DNA of 64,000 bases from Prorocentrum cordatum (lineage: Eukaryota > Sar > Dinophyceae > Prorocentrales > Prorocentraceae). This document shows positions 1 through 12,200 of the stretch, one piece after another (position 1 is the first letter of the stretch; every line of letters begins with the position of its first letter). The notes under the pieces are model-generated. The model made no database searches. It was not told the origin of the DNA and saw nothing but the letters and a program-made list of their open reading frames with translations. The DNA lies in contig CAUYUJ010000891.1 of assembly GCA_963575745.1 (NCBI GenBank), forward strand, positions 433,639-497,638, read 5' to 3'. The position numbers were made by a program, and so were the translations under genes.

Positions 1-311
1 TTCTGGCGCCCGTCTCAAGCAGGGGGAGTCTCCCCCATAGGACGCACTGTTGCAAGCAGCCGCATGGAGCAGAGGTCCGGAGCCAGACCTCCCCCCCCTT
101 CCGCCCAATGCTGCAACGCCGAATAAGAACACGCTCACCTCGTAAGTCTTGAGATGAGATGTTTTGGGGGGCCCCCCCATGGGGCATCTGTTCGAGTCTG
201 GCTCTGATCTGGTTCGACCCCGCTTGGACGCCGACTCCAGCCGGACCCGGCTTCGACTCGGGTTCGACAGGGAGGCCCCCGCTTTCGCTCGCGGCCCTTC
301 CGCGTGCCGAG

Positions 312-369
312 GGCTGCGAACCTACAACAGCCTCACGGGCGAGAAGGAGCCGTTCGTTCCCCTGGAGGG
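312..369 (+). CDS. CysRS exon 1 (YNSLTG segment)
   Basis: Reads LRTYNSLTGEKEPFVPLEG, matching the YNSLTR-K--F-P motif that opens the CysRS catalytic domain in animals. Acceptor GAG|GG at 310-311. The exon ends after GG at 369 and the intron starts with GC (370-371). The split glycine codon is completed by the first base of exon 2. An in-frame ATG at 164 is open into this exon, so the translated region could begin there; that upstream stretch shows no family similarity. Confidence 0.85.
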
Positions 370-943
370 GCCACGCCCGGCACCACCGAAGGGGGGGAGG
401 TCGCCACGACGCAACAGGTGTCAGGAGGGGAACGGATCCTCAGACATCCAACGAGTTAGAAAACATCGAGAACGAGGTTACTCGTTGTGCTCGTCGGCCT
501 CTGGGGGCCCTCGCTGGGCTCCGGGACCGTCAGACAGCGACTCACGAGGGAAGATCGACCCTGGGGAGAAGGTCGGGACGTCGGGGACCCAGTGTTGACA
601 AATCAAGATATCGGCGGTTTCGGTCCTGCATGCTCTTGGCGTTTTTGGGGCTCCCTGGCCCTCCGCGGCCCCCCGGGACCGTCAAGAACGACTCGGGACG
701 ACAAGCTGGACCCAGGGACAGCCCCAGGGTTCAGGGCGCATGTTTCTCTCAGGACCCGCTTCCTCCATGCCGAGGGAGAGGGGCGACGAGCGAGCAGGGG
801 GAGGAGTAGGACGACGAGCAGGGGAGGAGGAGCAGAGGGAGGAGGAGGACAACGACGAGGGGAGGAGGAGTAGGAGCATGGGAGGAAAAGGAAGATGATA
901 ATGAGGAGGAGGAACAGCAGCAGAAGTTGGAGGAGGAGAAGGA

Positions 944-976
<33 letters not shown>

Positions 977-3900
977 GGAGGAGGACTAGTGTGAACCCAA
1001 GAGTCAGCAACGATGTCAGAATTACCCCTCCCTCCAAGCTCCCCCTTCGAACTGCCTCGATGGAAGACAGTCGTCTGAATGAAGATCCTGAAGCATGCCA
1101 AAACATTGTTCTTGGGATTCAACGCCACGTATCAACCTGACTGCTGCGCCTTGACGATCGGGAATCGTGCCAGAGCGCCACTGTTGGGACTTCAACACCG
1201 TGAATCAACATAATTGTTGCACCCGCATAATCCTGATTCCTTCCAAAACAATATTTCTGGTACGCTGCTCATGGGAATCCGTAAAATTCTTGCAACCTGC
1301 TTAAACGAATGTGCGCGGTTCTCAGGCGAGAGCCGCATTTTGAACAGGTATTGCTTTCAATCCGTGAAGCTCGTGCAAATCGCGGCGCTAAGGCGAGAGC
1401 CACATTTTGAAAAAGACCCGCCCTCTATCTGAAAAAGACCCGCCCGCAATCCGTGAAACTCTTGTAATTTGTTTTAAACGAATGCGCACGGCGCTCATGC
1501 GAGAGGCGCATTTAGAAAACAACCCGCCCGCAATCCGTGAAGTTCTTGCAAACGTTGAAAACGACTGCGCGCGGCGCTTAGGCGAGAGCCACATTTTGAA
1601 AACGACCCGCCCTCCATCTGTGAAATTGCTGTCACTTTATAAACTTCAGGGTCATGCCTTGTGGGGAAGTCTCAGGCGAAACGCCCAGCCCGCCCTAAAA
1701 ACTAGCCTCGGGTGCGACAGGGAGAAGTGATATATAAGGAGAAGGACTGGAGAAGCAGCAGCAGCAGCAGGGGCCACTCCGCCCTTCCCTCATGGGGCGA
1801 GGGGGGGAACGAGCCCAGCGCTCCACCTTGGTCCTCCTCTCCTCCCTCCACCTTTTCCTCTTCTTTGACGTTGTCCCCTTTCCCCTCCTCCTCCTCCTCC
1901 TCCTCCTCCACCTCGGTCGGTCGGTTGGTCGGTCGGTCGGTCTACCCGTCCGTGTTTGTTGGATGCTCTTGTCTTGTGCATCTTGGGGGAGGGTATACTC
2001 GAATGTTTCTTCGGTTTGGGCGGCGGAGGGTCTCTTGTTTTTGAAGGATGCTCTTCTGTCCCAATTCTGGCTGTAACAGCAGCGCAGCAGCGGCAGGGAA
2101 GCACTCGCTGCAGAGCCTGGGGTGAGTCGAGGGTCCACAGAGGGGAACCTCGCAGGGGCCCCACGGCTCTCAGAAGCAACCCCAAGGGCGAGCAGAGTCC
2201 TCCTCCTCCTCCCCTTTTTTTCCTTACTAGTACGAAGGCCGCAGCGAGGCATTGAGTTAAAAGGAGGAGGAGGATAATCGAGGAGGATAATCGATACTCC
2301 TCCTCCTCCTCCTCCTCCTCCTGGGGGGACGCCCCGCCGCCTCCTCCTTCTTCTCCTCCTCCTCCTCCTCCTTCCCCCCTCCTCCTCCTCCTCCTCCTCC
2401 TCCTCCTCCTCCTCCTCCTCCTCCTCCTCCTCCTCCTCCTCCTCCTCCTCCTACGGCAGGCCGTTGAGCTCGATCTCGGGATATCCTCGGCAACCCTGCC
2501 AGGCAGGAGTCTCCCCGAGAGGACAGCCTGGCGGTGCAGGGCAGGGGGCAGGTCCAGGGGACGGCAGCGCCCTCCGAGGAGGCACAGGGCAACTCGGGAG
2601 GCAGGGCGCTGCTTCAAAGTATTACCTCCCTCTGCCTCTTCAGAGGCCGGAAGATCAAGTATTTGTTTCGAGCGGTCCCCACCCGAGAACACGAGGCAGG
2701 ATCCCCAGTCAGCACTGGCACACTCTGGGCCTGGCCGCCGCGGTATGCGCAGTGGTGTCGTTCGTCACAGCGCGAGCGTCGCACGTTTCTGTTTGTGGCG
2801 TTGCTTCCTCTATCGGGCCGGGCGAAAGGGGGTGATTGGGAAAGGGGGGGTTACGAAATTTGCTGCATGCAGCTGGTTTCGGCTTCACCGAGGGGCCCAT
2901 TCCTCGATACATAGCCGCCTCCGGCGCCGGGAGGCGCCTGGAAAATCAGCTACGTGAGCTGATTCTCAAACCCCCCCTTTGCTATCCCCCCCTTTCGCCC
3001 GACCCGACTCTACTCCCCGCGGCCGCCATCCCAGGCGAAGGGTGAGATGGTACACGTGCGGCCCCACGGTCTACGACGTGGCGCACATGGGCCACGCGCG
3101 CGCGTGCCCCGCGCCTTCTCCGCCGCCCCGCCCGTCCGCGACACCGCGATCGCCTCGTCCGCCGAGGGCGCGATCGTCGGCCGTGCAGCCAGCTCGGCGC
3201 GGTGACACGCGAGGCGAGGCTCGACTCGACACGCGCCCGTGCCTCTTATCCGTCGGCCGCTGGACCCATGACGTGGGCTCCGTCAGTACACCCCGTGATC
3301 GCGGGTTGACTAGTGGCAGGCCAGGCACCCACGGAGGGAGCGGAGAGGAGGAGCAACAGTCAAAGCATATGTACGAAGAGCAAGAGTTTTAAGAAGATGA
3401 TATACAACCAGGGAGGGCAAGAGGAAGGATGTCCTTGGCAACGCTGGAGCGTAGTCGACATGCTCTCCTGTTTTCGACCCGATGCTGATGCTTCTAGCCG
3501 CCAGTTCCTGTGTCACCGATCCACTGGCCGGCACGGCGCGAGCCGCTCGGCCAGGGACCCGCAGAAGAATCAGAGAAACAAGACGAAGATAACTATGGCA
3601 TAGGGCATCGGCTTTCGGAGGTCCGCGCGGACTTCTTGAATCGGGGCTGGACCCTCAAGCGGCGCATCAAGCGCGCTCTGCGCGCCAGGGACGGGGGCCC
3701 AGCGCCGGTGCAAGAAATGCGCGCGGGCCTCCGAAAGCAGACGTTCAGCATGGCACCATGTGTTCCTCCAGGGATGCGACGAGCCTGGCGGTTGGCACCT
3801 CTGCCGTGGAAGAGCCTGACGTGTTCCAGCAGAGGCCGGTCCACACCGCCCGCTCCTCCTCTCCCCCCCCTTAGCTATGTGTCCGCTGTTCGCAAGATCG

Positions 3901-4092
3901 CTGTGGTACCAGATGCCCGGCTGCACTCCCTGAGGTGCGACGCCGCGAAGCAGCTGCAGCAACAATTTCGGGAATCTCCGCCGGAGCTCCAAGACCCCAG
4001 CTTCTTGCTGCGCTGCTCGAGCCAGAGCGATCTCTGAGGGCCCCGCGGCGCGACACCGGGGGGGGAAGGCCCGTGGCGAAAAGGGTCGCGGA

Positions 4093-4123
<31 letters not shown>

Positions 4124-6154
4124 GAGGGGGAGGCGGAGGAGGAGGAGGAGGAGGAGGAGGAGGAGGAGGAGGAGGGGAGGAGGCGGAAGGAGGAGGAGGA
4201 GGAGGAGGAGGAGGAGGAGGAGGAGAGGAGAGGGAGGAGGAGGAGGAGGAGGAGGAGGAGGAGGAGGAGGAGGAGGAGAACCCTCAGGGACGTGCTGATC
4301 TCGAATCAGGGAGCGCGCTCGGCTCGGGGCCGTGCAGGCAGCAGGTGGCTGCCCGCCGCGAGGGCGAGCCCCAGCCTGGGACGGCGAACACGCAGCGAAG
4401 GCCGCGCGGAAGCTATGGCGGTCGGACCGAGGCATAGGCTCGAGCTCGACTCGGGGAGGGTACCCAGATGTTCTTCGTGCTTGTTTGATGGTATTGTGCA
4501 TCGTGGAGGAGGGTGCCCTTGGATGTTCTTTGTTCTGGCTGGCGGAGGGTCTCACATTCTTGTAGGATGCTCTTCTGTCCCAGGTCTGGCCGTTCTGTTG
4601 CCCAGGTTTCGTTCCCCCCCCCACCGTCGAGCCGCAGCAGGAGCAGCAGCAGAGGGGCGCACAATAGTGGCATATGATAAGGAAACGCTGACACACGAAA
4701 GCAGGACAACCTGAGGAACGAGCGGTGAGAGAGATGTGTCATGGAGCGAACTGGTCCTGGGGAACTGGGTCCTGGAGATGTCTCATCGTTTTCGGGCTAT
4801 GAGGGCTCTCCACGGGCCCCAGGCCTGACTGACTGAGAACGGCTCAGGATGATGAGCTGGTCCCTGCGCAAAGCCCCTGGGGTCCGGGCAGCCTCAGGGA
4901 CCAACGCGCTAGTCGCTAGTCCTCACGACGACGACGCGTGCAGGTCTTGCACAGGCGTTGGTCCTCCGAGTGCGACCTTGCGGCATCAGCGCTTGCCTTC
5001 CTGTACGACTGCTGTGGTAGGGTTGTTTTTGTCTGATTGCCCCAGGCTCCAGGACCCGCTGCCCCTCAGGACCCGCTGCTCCATGGCAGGGCCCGCTCCC
5101 TCACAGCAAACATGTTGTCTTTGCCCCCCATTGGAGGGCCCATCAGTTTCTACACCCTTCTCGATGGGCTCCCCGAGGGCGTTGAGGAACGCAGCCCCCC
5201 TGTTTCGGATCGGACGACAGGGGGGATCCTCCTCCTCCTTCTCCTCCGCCGCCACCTCCTTCTCCTCCTCCTCCTCCTCCTCCTCCTCCTCCTCCCTCCT
5301 CCTGGGCCCCCCTGCTCAGGGAGAGGGCCCGCATCGATGTTGTACGGCCTTGCTTCCGTCCGTGGGCGTCGGGACAGGGGAGGCGCCCCGCCGCCGGGCG
5401 CTCTCTTCGATGCCCTCGCGCCTCCGGCGCCGGGGGTCGAAGCAGCTGCGCGAGCCGAGCCGAGTCGCGAGCCGCCGATGAGAGCAATCCCTCCCCGTTC
5501 GTCCGACCCGACTGCGGTGGCTGGCCGGGCATGCCATCGGCACGCGCTGAACGCTCTCTCCAGACAGGATCGCGTCGTGAAGGAATCCGGGCGGGAGGGC
5601 TCTTTGGCCAATGCCGGCCTCGGGGGGGCCTCGCCGGGTCTCGGGGCCGTCGGAAAGCGACTCGGGGCGAAGAACCAGTCCCAGGGAACGGGTCGGGACT
5701 TCCCGGGACCCCGTATGATGGGCCTGTTTTCCACCACCACCACCATAAGTCGAAGGGGGGAAGGAGGTGGAGGACGAGGAGGAGGGCAAAGAGGAGGAGG
5801 ATGACGAGGAGGAGGAGGAGGAGGAGGAGGAGGACCCCCTCCCTCTCCAACTTATGGTGGTGGTGGTGGAAAACGGGCCCATCACCGTATCGAAAGAGTC
5901 AGGACGTCGCAGGTCTGGATCTGGGACGCGATGAAGAAGCAGTGCGCGCAGCAGGCTGCCCCCCCGCGGCCTGCCGGCAGCTGCGCGCGCCTCGGCGCGG
6001 AGAGGTACCTCACCTTCGACATCCTGCGGAGGATCATGTCCAAGCACTTCGGCCGCCCCCCGCACCCCCCCCCCGCCCTTTTTTGCCGGGTGCGGCCGCT
6101 CTCGCTGCTCGGAGGGGCAAGTTGAGAGGATGGATGGGAGGAGAATGGTGGAGG

Positions 6155-6227
<73 letters not shown>

Positions 6228-9200
6228 TGCTCATGTAATCCCTCGTCAGCTTGGCCTCGAAACACACACCAAAAATTGCAAGCCTGGGTTCTGAGGGGCG
6301 AACCAGTTCGCCGTTTGAAAAGCGTGGGAGCCGTGCACACGCCGTGGCATAGGCATACCGATCGGGGAGGGGGGACGCCAACACGGTGGAGCCACAAGGG
6401 CCATGACCCGCGCCGCTGCCTGACGCACCGCCCCGAAAAGAGGCAATCCCCCCGACAGAGGCATTTGGCCTCGAGGGGGGCCTCCGAGGGGGCTGGGAAC
6501 TACCTCTTCCACGGGAACCCCGACCGCGCCCACGAGGCGCCTGTCTGGGAAGAACAATCTTCGGAACAGACGTCGGACGGGGGGTCTAGGCGGGATATGG
6601 CCAGCAGCCTGTAAAGCCCTGAATCGCTCGCTCGAAGACCAATCAAACCTCGTCGACGAAGCAAAAACAAATCATCCGAACCGCAGGCGCATCCGTTTCA
6701 CTCACCGTGTTCTTTACCTGGAGTCTCGTCTGCCCAGGCCCTCGATACTCAATCTGGTCACTTCCGCCATTCAACCCATCATCAACTCTGTCCATCCTCA
6801 CATGTCGTTGATCATCTTCGAGAGTTGCCGATGGAGTGGGCCTGGCGGAGCCGCCCCCGCCTTGTATACCGCCTTTATGTCCAGCATCGCCTCTCCAAGG
6901 AGAGCCGCTAGCTTGGGCCCGTGAGCGTGAGTGACCTCGACCGCATAACTACATGACAAGGCCCTTGTCCGAGCCCGTCGTCACCTGCTGCGACTGCGAC
7001 TGGTCGTCCTTGCCCTTGCCCTTGTCCTTGCCGCCCTTGGTGGGCTTCCCCTTGTAGGCCTTCCACCGAAAGTACGGAACCAGCGCCGCGATCTGCTGCG
7101 GGGGGAAGGCCATACTCACACCCTTCCACATGTTGGAGAAGCCGTCCGTAAACTCCTCCTTCTTGCTGAGGTTCCCGTCCGTGCCCCACCACTCCACGTG
7201 CGGGGGGGCCCTGCTCTCGAAGTCGACCTGCTCCCCCGCCTTTACCTCCTCGCGCAGCACCGTGGACTGGGCGTTGTACGCCTTGCCCGTGGCCTCTTGC
7301 TGTTCGGACAGGCCGCCTTGCTTCACCTCGACCTTTTTGAACACGACGGCGGCCAGGTCCTGGATTTCGCGGGCATCCGCCAACACGAGGCGCCCCATCG
7401 TCCTCACCGTCTTTCGCAAGCTCTTGCTGCCGCCGCCGTTGTCGTCGTCGTGGCGGCCCTTCTTCTGCAGCGGCGGGGCCACGGTCATCTCCGCGTCCGT
7501 CGGGAGCGCCAGCCACGCTGGTGCACCATCCAGGGCCATGCTGCTGCTGGCGCCGACGGTCCGACTGAGGGCGATGAGGCAGTACCTCTCGAGGGAGATG
7601 CTGAACCAGGCGATCCAAGTCAGCATGATCGCTCCCGCATATTCGGCACTGAAGTGTATCTGGAGGTATGAGAGCGTGGAACTTCCGAGCCCCCTTCAGG
7701 AATACAGTAGCCCCGAACGAGAGACCGAGCTGGGTGACGGCCAGCCACCACTCTAGAGCTGAGAACCGCATGGCAAACCACACACTTATTCGTAGGAGAT
7801 GATACGTGCCCCGCATCCCGAACATGGTGCTTAGCACGAAGGCGGTTGAGACGATCACGTTTTGTGCGGAATATTGCTTCACAGTTTACACCACCTTCCT
7901 CCACCCATTTGCACGTCTATTCCCGTGGGGCCTCTGGGGCTGTGGAACAGGGACATCAGGGGGCTGGTAACCTGGAGGAGGCACTTGGGCGCGAACCTGG
8001 GCCGATCGGATCACGGAGATCAATCTTGATAAAGTCGGGTGCCAAATCGGGGTCCACGAACCTGCAGGGGAACTCCGAGAGCTCTTCCATGACCAGGGCC
8101 TCCCCCCCGAGAATCTCCCACGCCTCCTGAGAGTCCTCCTGGATACGACGAGCCCATGGGGACGCGTGCTTTGTCAAGCGGTCAAGGAGCACAGGCTTGT
8201 ATCTGTCGAACTCCAGTGCAGGCAAACGGCCAAACAGTGCACACAGGTGTTGCTGATGGTTGTCAGCAAATCGTGCCATCTGCTGGTGCCAGCTCAGGCG
8301 TCGCACGAGCAACTCTTTCGCGCTACGCACGGGTTTCCAGTACCGCAGCATTTGGTCATTCGACCATGTCGTCGTGTGCTCGCCCTCGTGAGACGTGTCC
8401 CGACCTTGCAGCGGCAGTCGGCAAAGGCGAGCCAGGTGAGCATCCATGCCCTTATACTGTTGAGGAGTGACTATCATTGCCTCCAGGCCACTCAATAAAG
8501 CATCCTGGACGAGCCCGATCAGGATTGTCCTGGCCCACCTCCAGGGACATTTTAGAGCCCAGAACCCCCCCATCGAGTAGAACCCAGCCGATGCCGCTTG
8601 CCTACGACGAGCAACTTCAGGTCACGCAACCCCAGACAACGAGATATGAGGCCCCAGACACCGAGTACATTCGTGAAGTTCTCCTCCAAGAGTGGGGGCG
8701 GCGTGGTGGCGAAGCCAGCGTTTGACCTTTAGGCTACCTTCTCCCGAGACGTGGAACAGCGTGACGTGTTTGCTTCGATTAGCTTCAAAAACCACCTCGT
8801 CCAGCTCTTCCTCCAGGATCTCACCTGAACTACGCATCCATCTCAGGAACTCCGAAATCCTCTGGAACCGAGACGCAACCGTGAAATTCCAGATGTCGCC
8901 AGCAAACTTCAGGAGGCTGAGGTTTGCTTTCAGTTCCTTCCACTCGGCCGTGAGCGCCCGAGACGTGCGATGATCTTCCCGATACTTCCAAGAGAAGATG
9001 GGCTTGCTGAAGGTACCCCTGAATAGCGAGACCACGAAGGGGTCCCCCATGGTGTCTCCATCTCCCGGTTGAAGCCACAGCGGGGGGCCCTTCCGAGGTA
9101 GGCAAACGAATCCTTGATTCCTTATATATTTGCATAGCCAGCGGAACGTCTAAATTCTTGGCCACGTGCATATGCACTGTCTCATCTAGCTGAGAGTGGT

Positions 9201-12200
9201 GGCCCGACGCGAAGGCGTTGCTCATGTCCTTGAGACTCGCCGAGAAGGTGTGGTACGAATGACGAAGACGCCAAGCCACCACCTCAGCTGCCATGATCGC
9301 CCCTCGCGTCTTCGATGTTTGATAAATCCATAGTAACGTCAGCTAAAACCTTCAAGATCTCCGCGTAGAAGCACTTGCCCATGGGGTCGAGAACGTGAAG
9401 TACCCGCTTACCTTTCACACCTGGGGCACCACTCTTGCGTAGACCAACTGCTGAGCTGTGGTGCCAGTGGCTGGGGGTACGTGTCGCTCTTCTGATCATC
9501 CGAAAGCCCCCAACATCGCCTCCGTGAAGGTCGCCATGCCAGGAATTCCTGCGTCAGCTCTCACTCCCCATCGTCCTCGCACATAGCGTTTATCAGGGTG
9601 AAAACAAAACCGCCAAAGTTCGACTGGCGGTGATCGCCCAGGTACCGCTCGGCGTCGACTCGCCTTCTGCACCGCCCACGAGACCCTCTTGATGTCCGCT
9701 CGAGCGCACTCCTCCATCTCCACCGTCCGGTCGGGCAGCACCTCCGTCGACTGGATGAGCTCAGGTGGGTCCTCTTCCGTCGCCGACATGCCGCCACTGT
9801 TCCTGCTGCTTGCCACACCTCCAGCCATTCAGCCCGAGAGGGTTGGGTCACCCTGATTGCCTTGCCGCCCCTCTTCTTTGGGCCGAATCTGCACCGTCCC
9901 GCCTCGCGTGAGAGACGCATCGCCAGTGCCAGCTTCCTAGCCCTCCAGGCCGTCTCGATCTCCTCCTCCATGTATCTCCGCTTCGCTGCCCGTTCCTGAC
10001 GCCGCTGCTGGTGGAGACGGTGGGTGACCTCCTTTAGTTCGGACTCGACTTGGTCCAGGGAGGGTGACACCGTACTTGCTTCTCCCAGGGCGGTACCATT
10101 TTGCGCGGAAAGAGAACCCAATGCTACCCTTAAGTCGGCTCGTTTTCGAAGTAGTTCGCGTCGAAGTGCCGCATCACCCTGATACTGATGTTTCCTGCCA
10201 GGTCGGAATAGCTGCTGCCCTGCCTCGACCAGCACTCGATTCATGTAGTCGAGAAAGACATCGGGATCCCCCCTGCGAAGCATATCTGTCCACTGTGGGT
10301 CCTCAGTCTGCAATCGTTGTTCGACCGCTAGCAGAAGGTCCCGCTTCAAGTCGCCCTCCCCGCGTAGTGCATCCAGAATCTTATCATTGTCCCACTCCGT
10401 GCGCGGTGCCCGCTGGATCTGCTCCGAGAGTCTCGGGATATCAATCTGCGACATGATGGGCACGTGATCCTGCGGGGGCGGGCCCCTAAACGCTTGCAGT
10501 TGCGCTCCCAGCCCTCGCAAAGTGTGGCAATGCTCCACCGCGTCGGCCATGTGCGTCGGGAAGGGCATAAAGTCGATCATGGAGCTGCCCCCCTTCGCAC
10601 TGAAGTATGTTGGGCAGATCCCATATCTCGCATTCGCCGCCATCAGGTGGGGTTTTGCTGCCTGCGACCTCACTGTCTCACCTCCTCCAAATCTCCGAGC
10701 CTCTCTCGTAGCCGCCGTCTCCGAAACCACCCCATCATCGATCCACCGCCACTTTGCAGACTTGCGGCTCAACCCTATGCCGTCGTTCACGTCCGAGTGC
10801 ACGATGGGGCAGCAGCGGGCAGGCAGGCTGCTGATAACTTTGTCCAGCCACTTGCCCAGGACGCGCGTCGTCTCCAGGTAGAAGGGGACCTGCTCCGCCC
10901 ACCTCGGCTGGGGCGGGCAGTACAGGACCACCGAACAGATGTCTGGGCAATTGTGCTTCAACCGTACAGCCAGTGATCTCCCTCCCGCCCCTTTCGGACT
11001 CGCCCACACTCTCACAATGACGCTGAGACGATAAGCTCGATGCAGAATAACCGCGCAACCTGTACTGCTGTTAGTGTAATGCCCAGGACTATACTCACTC
11101 TCGATGATCCACTGCCCCTGAACTCGGCGCTGGAGGGGTTCTTCTGCTTTGCGATCACACGCTTGAGTACCCCCTAGCATAATGAAATCGAACGACCTGC
11201 AAGCCAGAACAATGTCCTCAAGGCGGTCACCACGGGCGCTCTGAGGGTTCCAGGCGGAGGCGGAGGAGAAGGAGGCGTTGGTATCGGTTCCACGGTCGGG
11301 AACTTTTAGATAGCGCGTCGCTCCACCAATTCTGGCCCCACCACCTCGACTCGGCGCGACACGCTATCAAGCCTTCCCTTGCCTTCCGCCCCGCGGAGGG
11401 GAGCGCTTCGCTATCCGCTCGCAAGGCATAGCGTTTCGCCGGGGCCGCCGCGGCGACACGTGGAGTGGCCAGCCGGCAGCTGCCGGCCCGCGCCGGAGGC
11501 CAGGATCAATTCCAGCCCCCCAGCCCGTCAGCAGCCCCACCAGGGCCAGCCAGCGGCCAGGGACGGGCCGGGGCGGCAGAGGGCCTCCCGCCCTGGCGAG
11601 CACACGTGTGCACAGATGCGCCCTGGCTGATGTGGGCGCGCAGGCGTGCTGGCGGCGCCCAACCCTTCGAGTGGGACGTCCCGTGGGCGGCCCGCCAGCG
11701 ACGCTTCAGAGCTGGGAGTAGTTGTTCCCCGTGGTTATCCCAGGCCGACTTCGTCCTTCTCCTATAGCCACTCTGCTCCTTGACCCTCCTGCTGCCTGCC
11801 CACATCTCCTGTCTCCACCCTCCCAATTCCTCCTCTTCGCCCTTCCCCCTTCCTCCTCATCCTCCTCCCCTATCCCTTCTCCTTCTCCGCCTCCTCCTGG
11901 GCCCTGCTCGTTTACATTATCCCTCATCCCCCCGCCTCCGCCTCTTCCCCGATCCTCCATCCTCTTCCTCCTTCATCCCCCCTCCTGCTTGTCCCCCTTC
12001 CCCATCTCTTCTCCCTCCTCCTTCCTCCACCTCCTCCTCATCCCTTCTCCTCCTCCCCCTCCTCCTCCCCCTCCTCCTCCTCCTCCTCCTCCATTCACTA
12101 TTCTCGTCCCTCTCACCCCTCCCTCTCCCTCCTTGCACACACTTCACACTTCTCCTCCCTTCATTCTGCCCCCCCCCCCCTCTGCCGTCTTCCCCTTTCT

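Larger units (their letters stand above)
370..3034 (+). other. CysRS intron 1: repeat-filled
   Basis: Starts GC and ends CAG. It holds two diverged copies of the GACTCGGGATGAAAA family (about 488-600 and 640-735), a GGA tract, one copy of the large dispersed repeat (about 990-1735), a GAAGGATGCTCTTCTGTCCCA-type repeat (1950-2080) that recurs at 4450-4640, and a long CCT tract. No gene seen. Confidence 0.6.
6620..11240 (-). mobile_element. Degenerate LINE retrotransposon, antisense in CysRS intron 3
   Basis: Non-LTR element read right to left: an endonuclease/exonuclease/phosphatase domain (11180 to about 10430), a linker, reverse transcriptase (about 9800 to 8650), a conserved C-terminal region (8573-7956), then a Lys/Gly-rich tail (ending 6958). 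The motifs fit the LINE type common in dinoflagellates. At least three frameshifts and a damaged catalytic box show it is dead. Exact ends and target-site duplications were not seen; the coordinates bracket recognisable coding. Confidence 0.85.
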
